DNA of 63,253 nucleotides from Legionellales bacterium (GCA_027486005.1 JAIXPZ010000061.1:1-63253); one strand, 5' to 3'; counted from the stretch's first letter, positions 44,123 to 54,108 are shown. Program-made: numbers and translations. Notes: a model not told the origin generated them from the letters alone.

Positions 44123-44701
44123 TTATCGAAAATTCTTGGCAACAAAATCCCAGTTGACTAAGTTCCAAAAATGCTCAATGTATTGCACGCGTGCATTACG
44201 ATAATCGATGTAATAAGCATGTTCCCAGACATCGCATGTCAATAGCGGCGTTACTTCTTGTTGTAAGGGTGTGCTAGCGTTGCTAGTGCTGACAATCTCT
44301 AATTGTCCTTGTTTATTTTTGACTAGCCATGCCCAGCCAGATCCAAATGTGGTTGCTGCCGTAGTCGAAAACTTTTCTTTAAAGCTAGCAAAAGAACCAA
44401 ATGCGGTTTGAATAGCTTCTGCTAACTGCCCTGTCGGTTCACCGCCGGCGTTTGGGGCCAAGCAATGCCAATAGAAAGTATGGTTCCATACTTGCGCGGC
44501 ATTGTTGAAAATAGGCCCTGTCGCTGTTTGCACAATGGCTTCTAATGTGCTGTTTTCAAAGGGGGTTCCAGGGATTAGTTTGTTTAAGTTATCAACATAC
44601 GTTTTGTGATGTTTGCCGTAATGATATTCAAGGGTTTCTTTTGAGATGTGCGGTTCAAGTGCATTCATCGCATAGGGTAGCTGGGGTAGTTCGTGCATCA
44701 T
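44123..44701 (-). CDS. sodB: Superoxide dismutase (Fe)
   Basis: 192 residues from ATG 44701 (AGGAG at 44709-44713, 7 nt away; the frame extends upstream to 44734 but without a better site). Metal ligands: His in [19 protein letters not shown], His in [10 protein letters not shown], and Asp/His in [34 protein letters not shown] favours Fe-SOD. It removes superoxide in the cytoplasm. It runs directly into argD. Confidence 0.95.
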   Translation of the reverse strand: MMHELPQLPYAMNALEPHISKETLEYHYGKHHKTYVDNLNKLIPGTPFENSTLEAIVQTATGPIFNNAAQVWNHTFYWHCLAPNAGGEPTGQLAEAIQTAFGSFASFKEKFSTTAATTFGSGWAWLVKNKQGQLEIVSTSNASTPLQQEVTPLLTCDVWEHAYYIDYRNARVQYIEHFWNLVNWDFVAKNFR

Positions 44702-44827
44702 TTGTTTTCTCCTGGGTTGATGGCTTCGAAGCATATTATACGAGATTTCTATTCTTTCCCAAACAATTAATCCTGTTCGAGGCTAATAACTCATGGTAAA
44801 TTATGTGTTCATTAGCAAGGGGTAAGC

Positions 44828-45427
44828 ATGAAGTACGCGATTATTTTTTTGAGTGGATTTTTATTGGTGGGCTGTGTTTCAAGCTCAAAAGATATGCTCT
44901 CATCGAAAGAGGCTTCGGTGGCGCCAGCGGTTGGGGCAACTAGACCTTTTGTCCCGCACTCTAATACCCTGGCTCTCAATACACAATTGCAGCAAGCTTA
45001 TTCAAGTTCAGAAGGTCAGATACAAGTGCTGCGACTTGGGAATGAAATTAAAGTGACTTATCCCAGCGACCTATTATTTGGGGTTGGTGGCGTAGATTTG
45101 GTGAGTGGTTCTCAGAGCTATTTAGGCGCGTTCATAGCCGCGGCAAAAGCTTATCCTGAAGCGAAGTTGAGAGTGGATAGTTTTACGGATAATAGTGGCA
45201 TCCAGGCAAACAACTTGACGCGTTCGCAACAACGAGCAGAAAATGTTGCTCGCTATTTGGCTGATAGTGGTCTTACAACAAAAAACATCTCATTGAAGGG
45301 CTATGGTAGTGATTATCCGATTGCGAGTAATGAGACGTCTGAAGCAAGAGCCACAAATCGTCGCATTGTGATTACGATTAAGGTGCCAGCTCCAGTCCCA
45401 ACCCCTGTTCCTCAGCCCGTAAAGTAA
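44828..45427 (+). CDS. OmpA-like peptidoglycan-associated lipoprotein
   Basis: 199 residues. Lipobox LVGC with acylated Cys16, then a Ser/Ala linker, and a C-terminal OmpA domain (VDSFTDNSGIQANNLTRSQQ, VARYLADSGLT, GYGSDYPIASNETSEARATN) that binds peptidoglycan and links it to the outer membrane. The tail is a short Pro/Val repeat (PAPVPTPVPQPVK). The 3' end overlaps map by 50 bp, tail to tail. Confidence 0.9.
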   Translation: MKYAIIFLSGFLLVGCVSSSKDMLSSKEASVAPAVGATRPFVPHSNTLALNTQLQQAYSSSEGQIQVLRLGNEIKVTYPSDLLFGVGGVDLVSGSQSYLGAFIAAAKAYPEAKLRVDSFTDNSGIQANNLTRSQQRAENVARYLADSGLTTKNISLKGYGSDYPIASNETSEARATNRRIVITIKVPAPVPTPVPQPVK

Positions 45428-46175
45428 GGACTTCGAAGCCTGTTTCGGTGACCAGTATGGTATGTTCCCATTGTGCAGAAAGGCTGTGGTCTTTGGTGAC
45501 CGCAGTCCAGCCATCTGGTAGTACTTTTGTATCTGCTTTTCCGGCGTTTATCATGGGTTCTATGGTGAAAATCATGCCGGCCTGCAAAGTTAAGCCAGTG
45601 CCCGCGGTGCCATAATGCAACACGTTAGGGCCTTCATGCATTGCCGTGCCAATTCCGTGCCCACAAAAATCTCGTACAACCGAAAAGCGGTGTGCCTCAG
45701 CATGTTGTTGAATAATAGCTCCAATATCGCCGAATTTAGCCCCAGGCTTCACCAGTTTGATTGCTTTATACATGCATTCTTGGGTGACTTGGACCAAGCG
45801 TTGTGCCAGTACAGACCCCTTGCCTACAATAAACATTTTACTGGTATCGCCATGATAGCCGTCTTTTTTGACGACTAAGTCAATGTTGATAATGTCGCCA
45901 TTTTTAAGCTTTTTGTTGCCAGGAATGCCGTGGCAAACTTGATGATTCACGGAAGTGCAGGTGGTTTTTTGATAACCGTTATATCCAACGCATGCAGGGA
46001 TAGCTTTTTGATTAAAAACGATATGATCATGGCAAATTTTATCCAACTCTTCCGTGGTAATGCCTACTTTGACATACGGGGTAATCACATCGAGTACTTC
46101 CGCAGCCAATTGACCTGCAATACGCATTTTATTAATTTCATCAGCCGTTTTCAAAATAGGCAAGCGGGTTGGCAT
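45378..46175 (-). CDS. map: Methionine aminopeptidase type I
   Basis: 265 residues, normal length. Metal ligands in KDGYHGDTSKMF (Asp, with the first Asp in INIDLVVK), CGHGIGTAMHEGPNV (His), MIFTIEPMINAG (Glu), and QWEHTILVTETGFE (Glu). It removes the start methionine from nascent proteins. It diverges from rpsB, the usual order in gammaproteobacteria, and its end overlaps the lipoprotein gene. Confidence 0.96.
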   Translation of the reverse strand: MPTRLPILKTADEINKMRIAGQLAAEVLDVITPYVKVGITTEELDKICHDHIVFNQKAIPACVGYNGYQKTTCTSVNHQVCHGIPGNKKLKNGDIINIDLVVKKDGYHGDTSKMFIVGKGSVLAQRLVQVTQECMYKAIKLVKPGAKFGDIGAIIQQHAEAHRFSVVRDFCGHGIGTAMHEGPNVLHYGTAGTGLTLQAGMIFTIEPMINAGKADTKVLPDGWTAVTKDHSLSAQWEHTILVTETGFEVLTLRAEEQGLGLELAP

Positions 46176-46190
46176 GTAGTGTTGTCAGCG

Positions 46191-46219
46191 TTGTTCAAAT
46201 AGATGGACTATGGTATAAA
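46191..46219 (+). promoter_or_regulatory. Probable promoter of the rpsB-tsf operon
   Basis: -35 TTGTTC (46191-46196), 17-bp spacer, -10 TATAAA (46214-46219), giving an rpsB leader of about 180 nt. The -35 is a weak match; the spacing and -10 are good. Confidence 0.5.
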
Positions 46220-46407
46220 GGCGAACCTCAATTAGCAAGGGATACTCTTACTAATTGAAGAACGCACGCGTACTAAATGACCTTCTTGGGTGCTTTTAGC
46301 TGCATTTTGGTGGTTGAAGGTGAGAATGTTAGGTGCGCGGAGGATTAACCCGACTCAATCAATGCTTTGATGCATTGCTTTGAGCATTTTAACTTTTAGA
46401 GGAAGCT
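46220..46407 (+). ncRNA. rpsB 5' leader, possible S2 autoregulatory RNA
   Basis: An unusually long untranslated leader of about 180 nt before rpsB. It contains a hairpin CAATGC/GCATTG (46360-46365, 46372-46377) and the block GCGGAGGATTAACCCG. Gammaproteobacterial rpsB leaders are known to be bound by ribosomal protein S2 for autoregulation; that this leader does the same is an inference from length and position. Confidence 0.4.
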
Positions 46408-47187
46408 ATGACTATATCGATACGAGACATGATGAAAGCGGGTGTGCATTTCGGCCACCAAACACGTTACTGGAGCCCGAAAATGGCGCCTTTTCTTTAC
46501 GGCGCACGCAATGGTATTCATATCATTGACCTTGAAAAAACGCGCAATTTATTTAATGAAGCGGAAGCTTTTGTGCAGCGCATTGCTTCACAAAAAGGCA
46601 AAATTTTATTTGTAGGCACGAAGAGAGCTGCATCTTCGATTCTGGCAGAAGAAGCATCACGTTGCGGCATGCCTTATATCAATCATCGTTGGTTAGGCGG
46701 TATGTTAACTAATTATAAAACCATTCGTCTGTCTATTCGTCGGTTGCAAGACCTCACCAAGATGTTGGAGAAGCAATCTTTTGGTTTGTTAAAGAAGAAA
46801 GAAATTTTGAATTTGACACGTGAGCATGAAAAATTAGAGCGCAATTTAGGCGGTATCAAGAAAATGGGTGGTCTGCCTGACGCAATTTTTATTATTGATG
46901 CGAAACACGAACATATTGCTATTGAAGAAGCAAGACGTTTAAGTATTCCTGTGATTGCGATTATCGATTCTAATACTGTGCCTCAGAATGTGGATTATCC
47001 TATTCCAGGCAATGATGATTCTCGACGTGCTATTCGTTTGTATACGCAAACTTTGGCTGACGCTATTTTGGCGGCAAAAGCAACCCAAGGCGCGTCTGCT
47101 GATGGTGTCGTAGAAGAGTTTGTCGAAATTGATTCTAGCGAATCCGAATCTGTTGCAGCGGTTTCTCAGGACGCAGTGCAAGAATAG
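46408..47187 (+). CDS. rpsB: 30S ribosomal protein S2
   Basis: 259 residues. [20 protein letters not shown], the mid motif [18 protein letters not shown] and [20 protein letters not shown] are conserved S2 sequences. A Ser/Glu/Ala-rich tail ends the protein. First gene of rpsB-tsf-pyrH-frr, with GAGGAAGC before ATG. Confidence 0.97.
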   Translation: MTISIRDMMKAGVHFGHQTRYWSPKMAPFLYGARNGIHIIDLEKTRNLFNEAEAFVQRIASQKGKILFVGTKRAASSILAEEASRCGMPYINHRWLGGMLTNYKTIRLSIRRLQDLTKMLEKQSFGLLKKKEILNLTREHEKLERNLGGIKKMGGLPDAIFIIDAKHEHIAIEEARRLSIPVIAIIDSNTVPQNVDYPIPGNDDSRRAIRLYTQTLADAILAAKATQGASADGVVEEFVEIDSSESESVAAVSQDAVQE

Positions 47188-47201
47188 GTGTCAAATTATT
47201 A

Positions 47202-47233
47202 TGACTGGGTCCCAGCCTGCGCTGGGATGACAC
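47202..47233. repeat. Short palindromic repeat between rpsB and tsf
   Basis: TGACTGGGTCCCAGCCTGCG then CTGGGATGACAC; the CCCAGC/GCTGGG stem (47211-47216, 47221-47226) has loop CTGC. It is the kind of hairpin often found as a dispersed repeat and may attenuate transcription between the two genes. Confidence 0.55.
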
Positions 47234-47260
47234 AATTGTAAATTGAATTAGGGGAATGAA

Positions 47261-48139
47261 ATGTCAGTAGTGATTTCAGCGAGTTTAGTGAAAGAATTGC
47301 GCGAGCGCACAGGTGCCGCCATTATGGATTGCAAAAATGCGCTTGTGACAGCGGGTGGTGATATTGATGTTGCGATTGAAGCAATGCGTGTTTCTGGTCA
47401 AGCCAAAGCGGTCAAAAAAGCAAGTCGCGTGGTTGCAGAAGGTATTGTAGTGATTAGACATCAGGGCAAGCTTGGGGTGATGTTAGAAGTTAACTGTGAA
47501 ACTGACTTTGTTGCGCGTGATGCGAGTTTTCTTGATTTTACCTCTAAGGTTGTCGAAGTAGCGTTGAAAAATGAAATCGATACAACAGAAGCTTTATTGG
47601 ATGCAAAATTTGCGTCTGGAGAAAGTGTTGAGGACGTGAGACAAGTGCTAATTACTAAAATTGGCGAGAACATTCAGTTGCGTCGTTTAGCGCTTGTTCG
47701 TGCTGAGGGAGTTTTAGGCAGTTACTCGCACGGAGGTAAAATTGGTGTGATGGTTGATGTGACGGGTGATAATGAAAGTCTAGCTAAAGATTTGGCTATG
47801 CATATTGCTGCGTCAAAACCAGCAGTTATATTGCCTGAGCAAGTGCCACAAGAGCTTGTTGCAGAAGAGAGAAAAGTTCAAGTTGAGCAAGCATTAGAAT
47901 CTGGCAAGCCTAAAGAATTGGTCGATAAAATGATTGAAGGGCGTATGCGTAAGTTTCTTAACGAAGTGAGTTTGGTTGGCCAACCTTTTGTAAAAGATCC
48001 TGCTATAACAGTGGCAGATTTATTAAAACAAAACGCAGCCAAAGTAGTGAGTTTCATTCGTTTTGAAGCAGCAGAAGGCATTGAGAAAAAAGTAGATAAT
48101 TTTGCAGAAGAAGTTATGGCTCAGGTCAAAGGAAGTTAA
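47261..48139 (+). CDS. tsf: Elongation factor Ts
   Basis: 292 residues, normal length. Start VKELRERTGAAIMDCKNAL and MLEVNCETDFVARDASF are the EF-Ts signatures; C-terminal dimerisation and coiled-coil parts follow. Nucleotide exchange factor for EF-Tu. GGGGAATGAA precedes ATG. Confidence 0.97.
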   Translation: MSVVISASLVKELRERTGAAIMDCKNALVTAGGDIDVAIEAMRVSGQAKAVKKASRVVAEGIVVIRHQGKLGVMLEVNCETDFVARDASFLDFTSKVVEVALKNEIDTTEALLDAKFASGESVEDVRQVLITKIGENIQLRRLALVRAEGVLGSYSHGGKIGVMVDVTGDNESLAKDLAMHIAASKPAVILPEQVPQELVAEERKVQVEQALESGKPKELVDKMIEGRMRKFLNEVSLVGQPFVKDPAITVADLLKQNAAKVVSFIRFEAAEGIEKKVDNFAEEVMAQVKGS

Positions 48140-48144
48140 GTGAT

Positions 48145-48867
48145 ATGAATCCAGTGACAAAATCTTTGCGGTATCAGCGCGTTGTATTAAAAGTCAGCGG
48201 TGAGTTTTTTATTGGTAATGGAACGCCTCTTGATCCTGCTCGCGTAAAAAAACTTGCTACTGAAATTGTTGGTATGGTGCGCCGAGAAGTGCAGGTCGCT
48301 GTAGTTTTGGGCGCTGGCAACTTTTGTCGCGGAGGAGAGTTATCGCAAGCAGGGGTTGAGCAAATCACTGCTGATCAGATGGGTATGTTAGCCACAGTGA
48401 TTAATGCTCTTGCGTTAAAAGATGCATTGATGCAACTGAACACAGGGGTTGAAGTATATTCTGCCTTTGGAATTACTGGAATAGTCTCTCCTTTTATGCG
48501 AGATGATGCCTTGAATCTACTCGAAAATGGTTTTGTTGTGATTTGTGCTGGTGGAACTGGAAATCCGTTAGTGACCACAGATACCGCAGCAGCTTTACGA
48601 GCGATTGAGTTGGGTGCAGATCTTTTATTAAAAGCGACGAAAGTTGATGGTGTTTATTCCGCTGATCCAAAGAAAAATCCAAATGCGCTACGTTTCGCAA
48701 AGCTTACTTTTCAAGAAGTGATTACACAGTCGTTAGAAGTCATGGATCTTGGAGCATTTTGTTTGTGCAGAGATCATCGAATGCCTATACGTATTTTCGA
48801 TATGGAATCACCTGGCATTATCGATCGTATTCTTTCTGGCGTAGAAGAAGGCACCCTAATTAATTAA
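48145..48867 (+). CDS. pyrH: UMP kinase
   Basis: 240 residues, normal length. VVLKVSGEFFIGNGTPLDP, VVLGAGNFCRGGELSQAG, LLLKATKVDGVYSADPKKN and the C-terminal region IRIFDMESPGIIDRILSG. It phosphorylates UMP to UDP. It starts 5 bp after tsf, so is translationally close-coupled. Confidence 0.96.
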   Translation: MNPVTKSLRYQRVVLKVSGEFFIGNGTPLDPARVKKLATEIVGMVRREVQVAVVLGAGNFCRGGELSQAGVEQITADQMGMLATVINALALKDALMQLNTGVEVYSAFGITGIVSPFMRDDALNLLENGFVVICAGGTGNPLVTTDTAAALRAIELGADLLLKATKVDGVYSADPKKNPNALRFAKLTFQEVITQSLEVMDLGAFCLCRDHRMPIRIFDMESPGIIDRILSGVEEGTLIN

Positions 48868-48872
48868 ATTTT

Positions 48873-48897
48873 GTAGGGGCAGGTCTTGTGCCTGCCC
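48873..48897. repeat. GTAGGGGC palindromic repeat between pyrH and frr
   Basis: GTAGGGGCAGGTCTTGTGCC then TGCCC; the 7-bp stem GGGCAGG/CCTGCCC has loop TCTTGTG. Same subtype as the copy between rpoZ and spoT. Confidence 0.75.
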
Positions 48898-48935
48898 TGG
48901 GGCTTCGTGATTGCCCCAATGAAGGAGGGAGTAAA

Positions 48936-49496
48936 ATGAGTTTTGAAATGATGTTTAAAGAGGCTGAAGCGCGCATGCGAAAAAGCATAGACGCATTGCA
49001 GCACGAGCTTTCAAAGTTACGTATGGGCAGAGCAAATCCAAGTTTGCTTGCTAATGTGATGGTGGATTATTACGGTTCACCCATGCCCTTAAGTCAAGTT
49101 GCTAATATTTCGGTGCTTGATGCTCGTACTTTGACAGTGGCGCCATGGGAAAAGAAGCTTGTTCCCACGATAGAAAAGGCTATTATGACTGCTGGCTTAG
49201 GTTTAAATCCTTCTACTTCTGGTGATCTTATTCGTATTCCGTTGCCTGCATTAACTGAAGAGCGGCGTCGTGAGTTGGTCAAGGTTGTTAAAACTGAAGT
49301 AGAAAACGCTAAAGTCTCAGTGAGAAATATTCGCAGAGATATTAACAATCAGGTTAAAGACTCGGTAAAAAACAAGACCATGACCGAAGATGAAGAGCGT
49401 AGTGGGCAAGACCGAGTCCAAAAATTGACCGACAATCTTGTGGCAGAAATTGATAAAATTTGTCAAAAGAAAGAAGCTGACTTGATGGAAGTTTAG
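48936..49496 (+). CDS. frr: Ribosome recycling factor
   Basis: 186 residues from ATG 48936, where AAGGAGG is optimal; the in-frame extension to 48888 runs through the repeat. KLRMGRANPSLLANVMVDYYG, ISVLDARTLTVAPWEK and LPALTEERRRELVKVVK are the RRF blocks. It splits post-termination ribosomes with EF-G. Confidence 0.97.
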   Translation: MSFEMMFKEAEARMRKSIDALQHELSKLRMGRANPSLLANVMVDYYGSPMPLSQVANISVLDARTLTVAPWEKKLVPTIEKAIMTAGLGLNPSTSGDLIRIPLPALTEERRRELVKVVKTEVENAKVSVRNIRRDINNQVKDSVKNKTMTEDEERSGQDRVQKLTDNLVAEIDKICQKKEADLMEV

Positions 49497-49515
49497 AGAC
49501 GTACGTTATCCTGGA

Positions 49516-49539
49516 GTAGGGGCTACCGGCGGTCGCCCT
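49516..49539. repeat. GTAGGGGC palindromic repeat between frr and uppS
   Basis: GTAGGGGCTACCGGCGGTCG then CCCT, the same subtype as the copies at 22301 and 57406. It occupies the site where dxr is commonly found in other gammaproteobacteria. Confidence 0.75.
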
Positions 49540-49554
49540 CTTAGAGAATATTAA

Positions 49555-50274
49555 ATGACTGAGCCTACTGAAAAACACATCGTTCCTGCGCATATTGCTA
49601 TTGTGATGGATGGAAATGGTCGATGGGCACAATCTCGAGGTTTACCTCGAATGGCAGGACATGCCGCAGGTGTGTTGGCAATTAGACGCACAGTGTCTTA
49701 CTGTTTGCAAAATAATATTAAAACATTGACAGTTTTTGCTTTTAGTAGTGAAAACTGGCATCGTCCACAAAAAGAAGTGGGCAGTTTAATGAAGCTTTTT
49801 TTACGATCCTTGAAAAAGGAAGTAAAAGAATTACATAAGCGTCAGGTTCGCATGCGTTTTATTGGCGACCTTAGTCGCTTTAGTGAAGCAATGCAGCAAG
49901 AAGCATGTAATGCAACGATGTTGACGCAAGATAACGCTGCATTGACATTTGTGCTTGCGTTTAACTACGGTGGTCGTTGGGATATTTTTCAAGCAGCAAA
50001 ACAGTTTGCAAAAGAAACGCTTGAACAAAAACTCGATGTCAATACGTTGGAAGAAGCACGCTTTACGAAAAACTTGTCGATGGCGGATTTGCCAGAGCCA
50101 GATTTATTTATTCGTACTAGTGGTGAGTGTCGTATTAGTAATTTTTTATTATGGCAAATTGCTTATGCAGAATTATATTTTTGTAATGTTTTTTGGCCAG
50201 ATTTTTCAGAAAAAGAATTAGATGAGGCGATTCGTGTATTTGCTACACGCAATCGACGCTTTGGAAAGGTGTAA
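49555..50274 (+). CDS. uppS: Undecaprenyl diphosphate synthase
   Basis: 239 residues. AIVMDGNGRWAQSRGLPRM with the catalytic Asp, TVFAFSSENWHRPQKEV, and FIRTSGECRISNFLLWQIAY, where the family usually reads RTGGEQRISNF. It builds the C55 carrier for peptidoglycan and O-antigen. cdsA follows 5 bp later. Confidence 0.96.
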   Translation: MTEPTEKHIVPAHIAIVMDGNGRWAQSRGLPRMAGHAAGVLAIRRTVSYCLQNNIKTLTVFAFSSENWHRPQKEVGSLMKLFLRSLKKEVKELHKRQVRMRFIGDLSRFSEAMQQEACNATMLTQDNAALTFVLAFNYGGRWDIFQAAKQFAKETLEQKLDVNTLEEARFTKNLSMADLPEPDLFIRTSGECRISNFLLWQIAYAELYFCNVFWPDFSEKELDEAIRVFATRNRRFGKV

Positions 50275-50279
50275 TAAAT

Positions 50280-51092
50280 ATGTTAATTAAACGCATCATA
50301 ACTGGCTTGCTTCTTTTGGCAGGATTTTTTTATGTCTTTTTTTACACGACGCCAAATATATTTTTTTGGGTAGTCTTTGCAGTATTGTTAGGGGCGTCTT
50401 GGGAGTGGTCGCGTTTAATTGGTCTCACAAATAGAGTGAGGCGTATTTTCTTAGTAGCGGCGTACTTGCTTGCAGCAGTCGGGACCTTTTGGTTACCTGT
50501 TGGAGCTCTGCTTATTGTCTATAGTTTATGGTGGTTTTTGGCTTTTGTGATAATTTTATTGTACGCCAAGGGCCGTGCTTTATGGACAAAACGTACTTGG
50601 GTAGGCTTTTTAATGGGGTTGCCTGCGTTGGGATCGGCTTTTATAGGGCTCAACGTTTTACGTAACTTTGAAGATGGCGCTGCAATTGTATTTTATCTTA
50701 TCTTATTAGTTGCAGCTGCTGATAGTTTCGCTTATTTTGCTGGTCGTGCTTTTGGCAAGCGTAAATTGCTTGAAGTGCTTAGCCCAAAGAAAACATGGGA
50801 AGGTTTTTTTGGCGGTTTGTTGGGGAGCGCATGCGTTGCGGTTGGCGGCGGCATGTATTTTCATATGTCTCTTAAAATGCTAATTGCTTTTGTTAGCATT
50901 TCTTTAATTGCGGTTTTGTTTTCTGTTGTGGGAGATTTATTTATTAGCTTGCTGAAGCGTCAACAGCAGCTAAAAGATACGGGGCGATTATTGCCTGGCC
51001 ATGGAGGCTTGCTTGATAGAATAGATGGACTTAATGCGGCGGTATCGATATTTACTTTGGGATTAATTCTCATGACGCTTTGGTTGAAATAG
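50280..51092 (+). CDS. cdsA: Phosphatidate cytidylyltransferase
   Basis: 270 residues with about eight membrane helices. The signature SLLKRQQQLKDTGRLLPGHG then GLLDRIDGLNAA marks CDP-DAG synthase, which makes CDP-diacylglycerol for phospholipids. It sits between uppS and bamA. The usual rseP gene is absent from the 30-bp gap before bamA. Confidence 0.95.
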   Translation: MLIKRIITGLLLLAGFFYVFFYTTPNIFFWVVFAVLLGASWEWSRLIGLTNRVRRIFLVAAYLLAAVGTFWLPVGALLIVYSLWWFLAFVIILLYAKGRALWTKRTWVGFLMGLPALGSAFIGLNVLRNFEDGAAIVFYLILLVAAADSFAYFAGRAFGKRKLLEVLSPKKTWEGFFGGLLGSACVAVGGGMYFHMSLKMLIAFVSISLIAVLFSVVGDLFISLLKRQQQLKDTGRLLPGHGGLLDRIDGLNAAVSIFTLGLILMTLWLK

Positions 51093-51122
51093 TAAGCGAA
51101 TGAAATACAAAAGGCATTGAGT

Positions 51123-53438
51123 ATGAAAAAAAATGTAGTGGGTCTAATTGTTGTAGGGTGCTTGTTATTAGCAAGTGTTGCGCAAGCGTTTATAGCAAAT
51201 AAAATCACGATAGAAGGTTTGCAAGGAATTACAACCGGTACAGTATATAGTTATTTGCCAGTGAAGGTGGGCGATGATATTACTACTAAAAGCTCAACGC
51301 AAATTATTGATGCTTTGTATAAGACTGGATTTTTCAGCAATGTGACTTTGTATCAGCAAGCGAATAATACGCTCGTCATTAAAGTAAAGGAGCGTCCGAT
51401 TATTGGCAACATTAATGTTAGTGGGAATAATGCTATCAAAAAGGAAGATTTGGATAAAGCGTTGACGAAGATGGGTATTGGCGAGGGATTAACGTACAAC
51501 CAGGCCCAAATTAATCAAATTAAAGTTGGCTTGCAAGAGCAGTACTATAGCATGGGGTATTATGGCGCGTCTGTAGATATTGTTAAAACTGATGAACCTA
51601 GAAATCGAGTTGCACTTAATATAAAAATTACTGAAGGTGCGTTGGCTATTGTGCGGAATATACATTTCATTGGGAATTCCGCTTTTTCTGATAAAGAACT
51701 TTTAAAACAAATGGATCTGTCAACGCCAGGTTGGTGGACGTGGATGACGGATACGGATCGTTATTCAAGAGAAAAGTTGCAAGGAAGCTTGCAGAAAATT
51801 GTTGCCTACTATATGGATAATGGATATCTAAAAGTAAAACTTGATTCTGCTACAGTGCAAGTTACTGCTGATAAAGCGAATGTTTATCTTACCGTACATA
51901 TTTCCGAAGGTGCAAAATATACGGTGAGTGGCTATGGCCTCTCTGGAGATGTCAATAAAGCTGTCAAAGAAAGTGATATGAGGAAGAAAATTAATTTACC
52001 TTCTGGTAGTACGTTCTCACTAAAAACGGTGACTGATACAGAAGAAATCATTAAAGGCATGTTTGGGCAAAAAGGTTATTCAGAAGCAAAAGTTGATTTT
52101 AAGCCTGAGGTAGATGATAAAACCAATACTGTTTTTGTGCGTTTGAACATAGTGCAAGGTAACTTAATGTATGTTCGACACATTCAGTTTGTTGGCAATA
52201 ATAAAACAGATGATAAAGCCCTTCGTAGTAATCTTGCGCAAGTGGAAGGTGGTGTTATTAATACCGATAACCTAAAACAATCTAAGCGTCAACTTAGTCA
52301 ATTGCAGTATATTCGAAATGTGGAAATTAAAACTGAAAACGTTCCTGGCACCAATGATCAAGTCGATGTCAATGTGAAAATGGACGAAATTCCATCTGCA
52401 CAAGTTTCTGCAGGTATTGGATATTCGCAAGTCGATGGAATGATTCTTAATACTTCGGTGGTGCAGAAGAATTTATTTGGCACGGGAAAAAGTGCCAAGC
52501 TGCAACTCGTCTATAGCGCGTATCAACAAACCATTAGTGCGGATTATTTCAACCCTTATTATACAACGAGCGGCATTAGCCGGGGTACTGCTGCATACTA
52601 TACGCGTACCGATCCAGGTGAGGCGAATATTTCTTCCGATTATGCGTTTGATCAATATGGTACAAGAATGTATTACAACATCCCAATGAGTGCGAGTGTG
52701 GGATCATCGGATTCGGTTAATTTGGGTTATGGTTACATGGGGACAAAGTTGGATGTGTATGACACCGCTTCCACTCAGGTGACGAGTTTTGTCAATGAGT
52801 ATGGCGAGACGTTTAATGAACTGGAATTAACAGCGGGCTGGACTCACAATGGACTAAATCGTTCTATTTTTCCAACGAATGGATTCTATCAGTCCTTAGG
52901 TACAGACGTTTTCTTGCCGATGGAAACTAACTCTATTGGATACTACACCACCAAATATCAAAATAAATGGTACATCCCTTTGGGTAAGCAATTCGTTGTG
53001 TATACCCGAAGTGAAGCGGGATATGGAGATGGCTTAATTACAGACAATGATTTGCCATTCTATAGTAATTTCTATGCTGGAGGTATGACAACCGTTAAGG
53101 GGTATGAAGGTAATACGCTTGGCCCATTGGATTCTAATGGCAATCCATATGGCGGTAATTTTTTACTTGATGGCGCTATTTCATTGATTTTTCCTAACTT
53201 TATTAGTCCAGACAATCTTAGAACTTCGCTTTTCTTCGATGCGGGTCAAGTTTATGACCTTGAAGGCGCGACTGAGCAAAGCGGGTTTTCTACTGGAGAT
53301 TTGCGCTATAGCACAGGTATTGATGTTCAGTGGCTATCACCGTTAGGGGTATTGGAATTTAGTTTGGCAAAAGCGCTAAATCCTAGTGATACAGACCATA
53401 CTGAGTTCTTTAATTTTAACATTGGCGCATCTTTTTAG
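51123..53438 (+). CDS. bamA: Outer-membrane protein assembly factor BamA
   Basis: 771 residues from ATG 51123 (a TTG at 51117 is also in frame). Signal peptide NVVGLIVVGCLLLASVAQAF; five POTRA domains (about 24-420; for example IIGNINVSGNNAIKKEDLDK); a 16-strand barrel with GLNRSIFPTNGFYQSLG and AGGMTTVKGYEGNTLGP (VRGF-like loop, here VKGY). It folds and inserts outer-membrane proteins. Skp, its periplasmic chaperone partner, is next. Confidence 0.97.
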   Translation: MKKNVVGLIVVGCLLLASVAQAFIANKITIEGLQGITTGTVYSYLPVKVGDDITTKSSTQIIDALYKTGFFSNVTLYQQANNTLVIKVKERPIIGNINVSGNNAIKKEDLDKALTKMGIGEGLTYNQAQINQIKVGLQEQYYSMGYYGASVDIVKTDEPRNRVALNIKITEGALAIVRNIHFIGNSAFSDKELLKQMDLSTPGWWTWMTDTDRYSREKLQGSLQKIVAYYMDNGYLKVKLDSATVQVTADKANVYLTVHISEGAKYTVSGYGLSGDVNKAVKESDMRKKINLPSGSTFSLKTVTDTEEIIKGMFGQKGYSEAKVDFKPEVDDKTNTVFVRLNIVQGNLMYVRHIQFVGNNKTDDKALRSNLAQVEGGVINTDNLKQSKRQLSQLQYIRNVEIKTENVPGTNDQVDVNVKMDEIPSAQVSAGIGYSQVDGMILNTSVVQKNLFGTGKSAKLQLVYSAYQQTISADYFNPYYTTSGISRGTAAYYTRTDPGEANISSDYAFDQYGTRMYYNIPMSASVGSSDSVNLGYGYMGTKLDVYDTASTQVTSFVNEYGETFNELELTAGWTHNGLNRSIFPTNGFYQSLGTDVFLPMETNSIGYYTTKYQNKWYIPLGKQFVVYTRSEAGYGDGLITDNDLPFYSNFYAGGMTTVKGYEGNTLGPLDSNGNPYGGNFLLDGAISLIFPNFISPDNLRTSLFFDAGQVYDLEGATEQSGFSTGDLRYSTGIDVQWLSPLGVLEFSLAKALNPSDTDHTEFFNFNIGASF

Positions 53439-53530
53439 TTCTTGTGCCTTACCTTCTAGGCGGGTTAATATTGGACGCTATTTGGATTAATAGAAATAAT
53501 TGAAATTAGAATAATTGGAGTATTTTAAAA

Positions 53531-54097
53531 ATGAAAAAAATATTAGGTTTAAGTTTAGCGCTGTCAGCAGCATTAGTCTTTGGTAATGTTGCAGTAGCGA
53601 CAGGCGGTGCTGTTACTTCTGCCCCGCTGCCTCCTCCGGAGCAACGTGTCGCGGTAGTGCAAATTGCAAAAGTATTGCACGACTCCCCTCAGGTCAAAAA
53701 AGACGTTGATCAGTTGAAGACGCAATTCAAAAAAGATCAGGATGCGATTCAAGCTAAACAAGATGCTTTACAAAAGAAAATGGCTGACTTGAAGAAAAAT
53801 GAAGCTGTGATGAGTGCCGCTGATAAAGCAAAAACTGAAAAAGAACTTGCTGAAGAAAGGCAAGCGCTTATTAAAGAGATTGGCGACTTCCAGAAAAAAC
53901 TAACAACAGCACAAAAATCGATGATGGATGTTGTATTTAAAGAATTGAATGAAGTGATACAAACCGTAGCGAAAGAACGTCATTTCTCTGTTGTGCTTGA
54001 TAGCCAATTTGTGTTGTATGCAGTTCCTACGCAGGATATTACTGCAGAAGTAGAAAAAGCATTTGATGCGAAAGGGCATAAAAAAGATAAAAAATAA
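53531..54097 (+). CDS. skp: OmpH/Skp periplasmic chaperone
   Basis: 188 residues. Signal peptide ILGLSLALSAALVFGNVAVA; then a Lys/Gln/Ala-rich coiled coil (KVLHDSPQVKKDVDQLKTQF; EERQALIKEIGDFQ), and a beta tail FSVVLDSQFVLYAVPTQDIT. It holds unfolded outer-membrane proteins for BamA. GGAG precedes ATG. Confidence 0.95.
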   Translation: MKKILGLSLALSAALVFGNVAVATGGAVTSAPLPPPEQRVAVVQIAKVLHDSPQVKKDVDQLKTQFKKDQDAIQAKQDALQKKMADLKKNEAVMSAADKAKTEKELAEERQALIKEIGDFQKKLTTAQKSMMDVVFKELNEVIQTVAKERHFSVVLDSQFVLYAVPTQDITAEVEKAFDAKGHKKDKK

Positions 54098-54108
54098 AAT
54101 ATCTGATT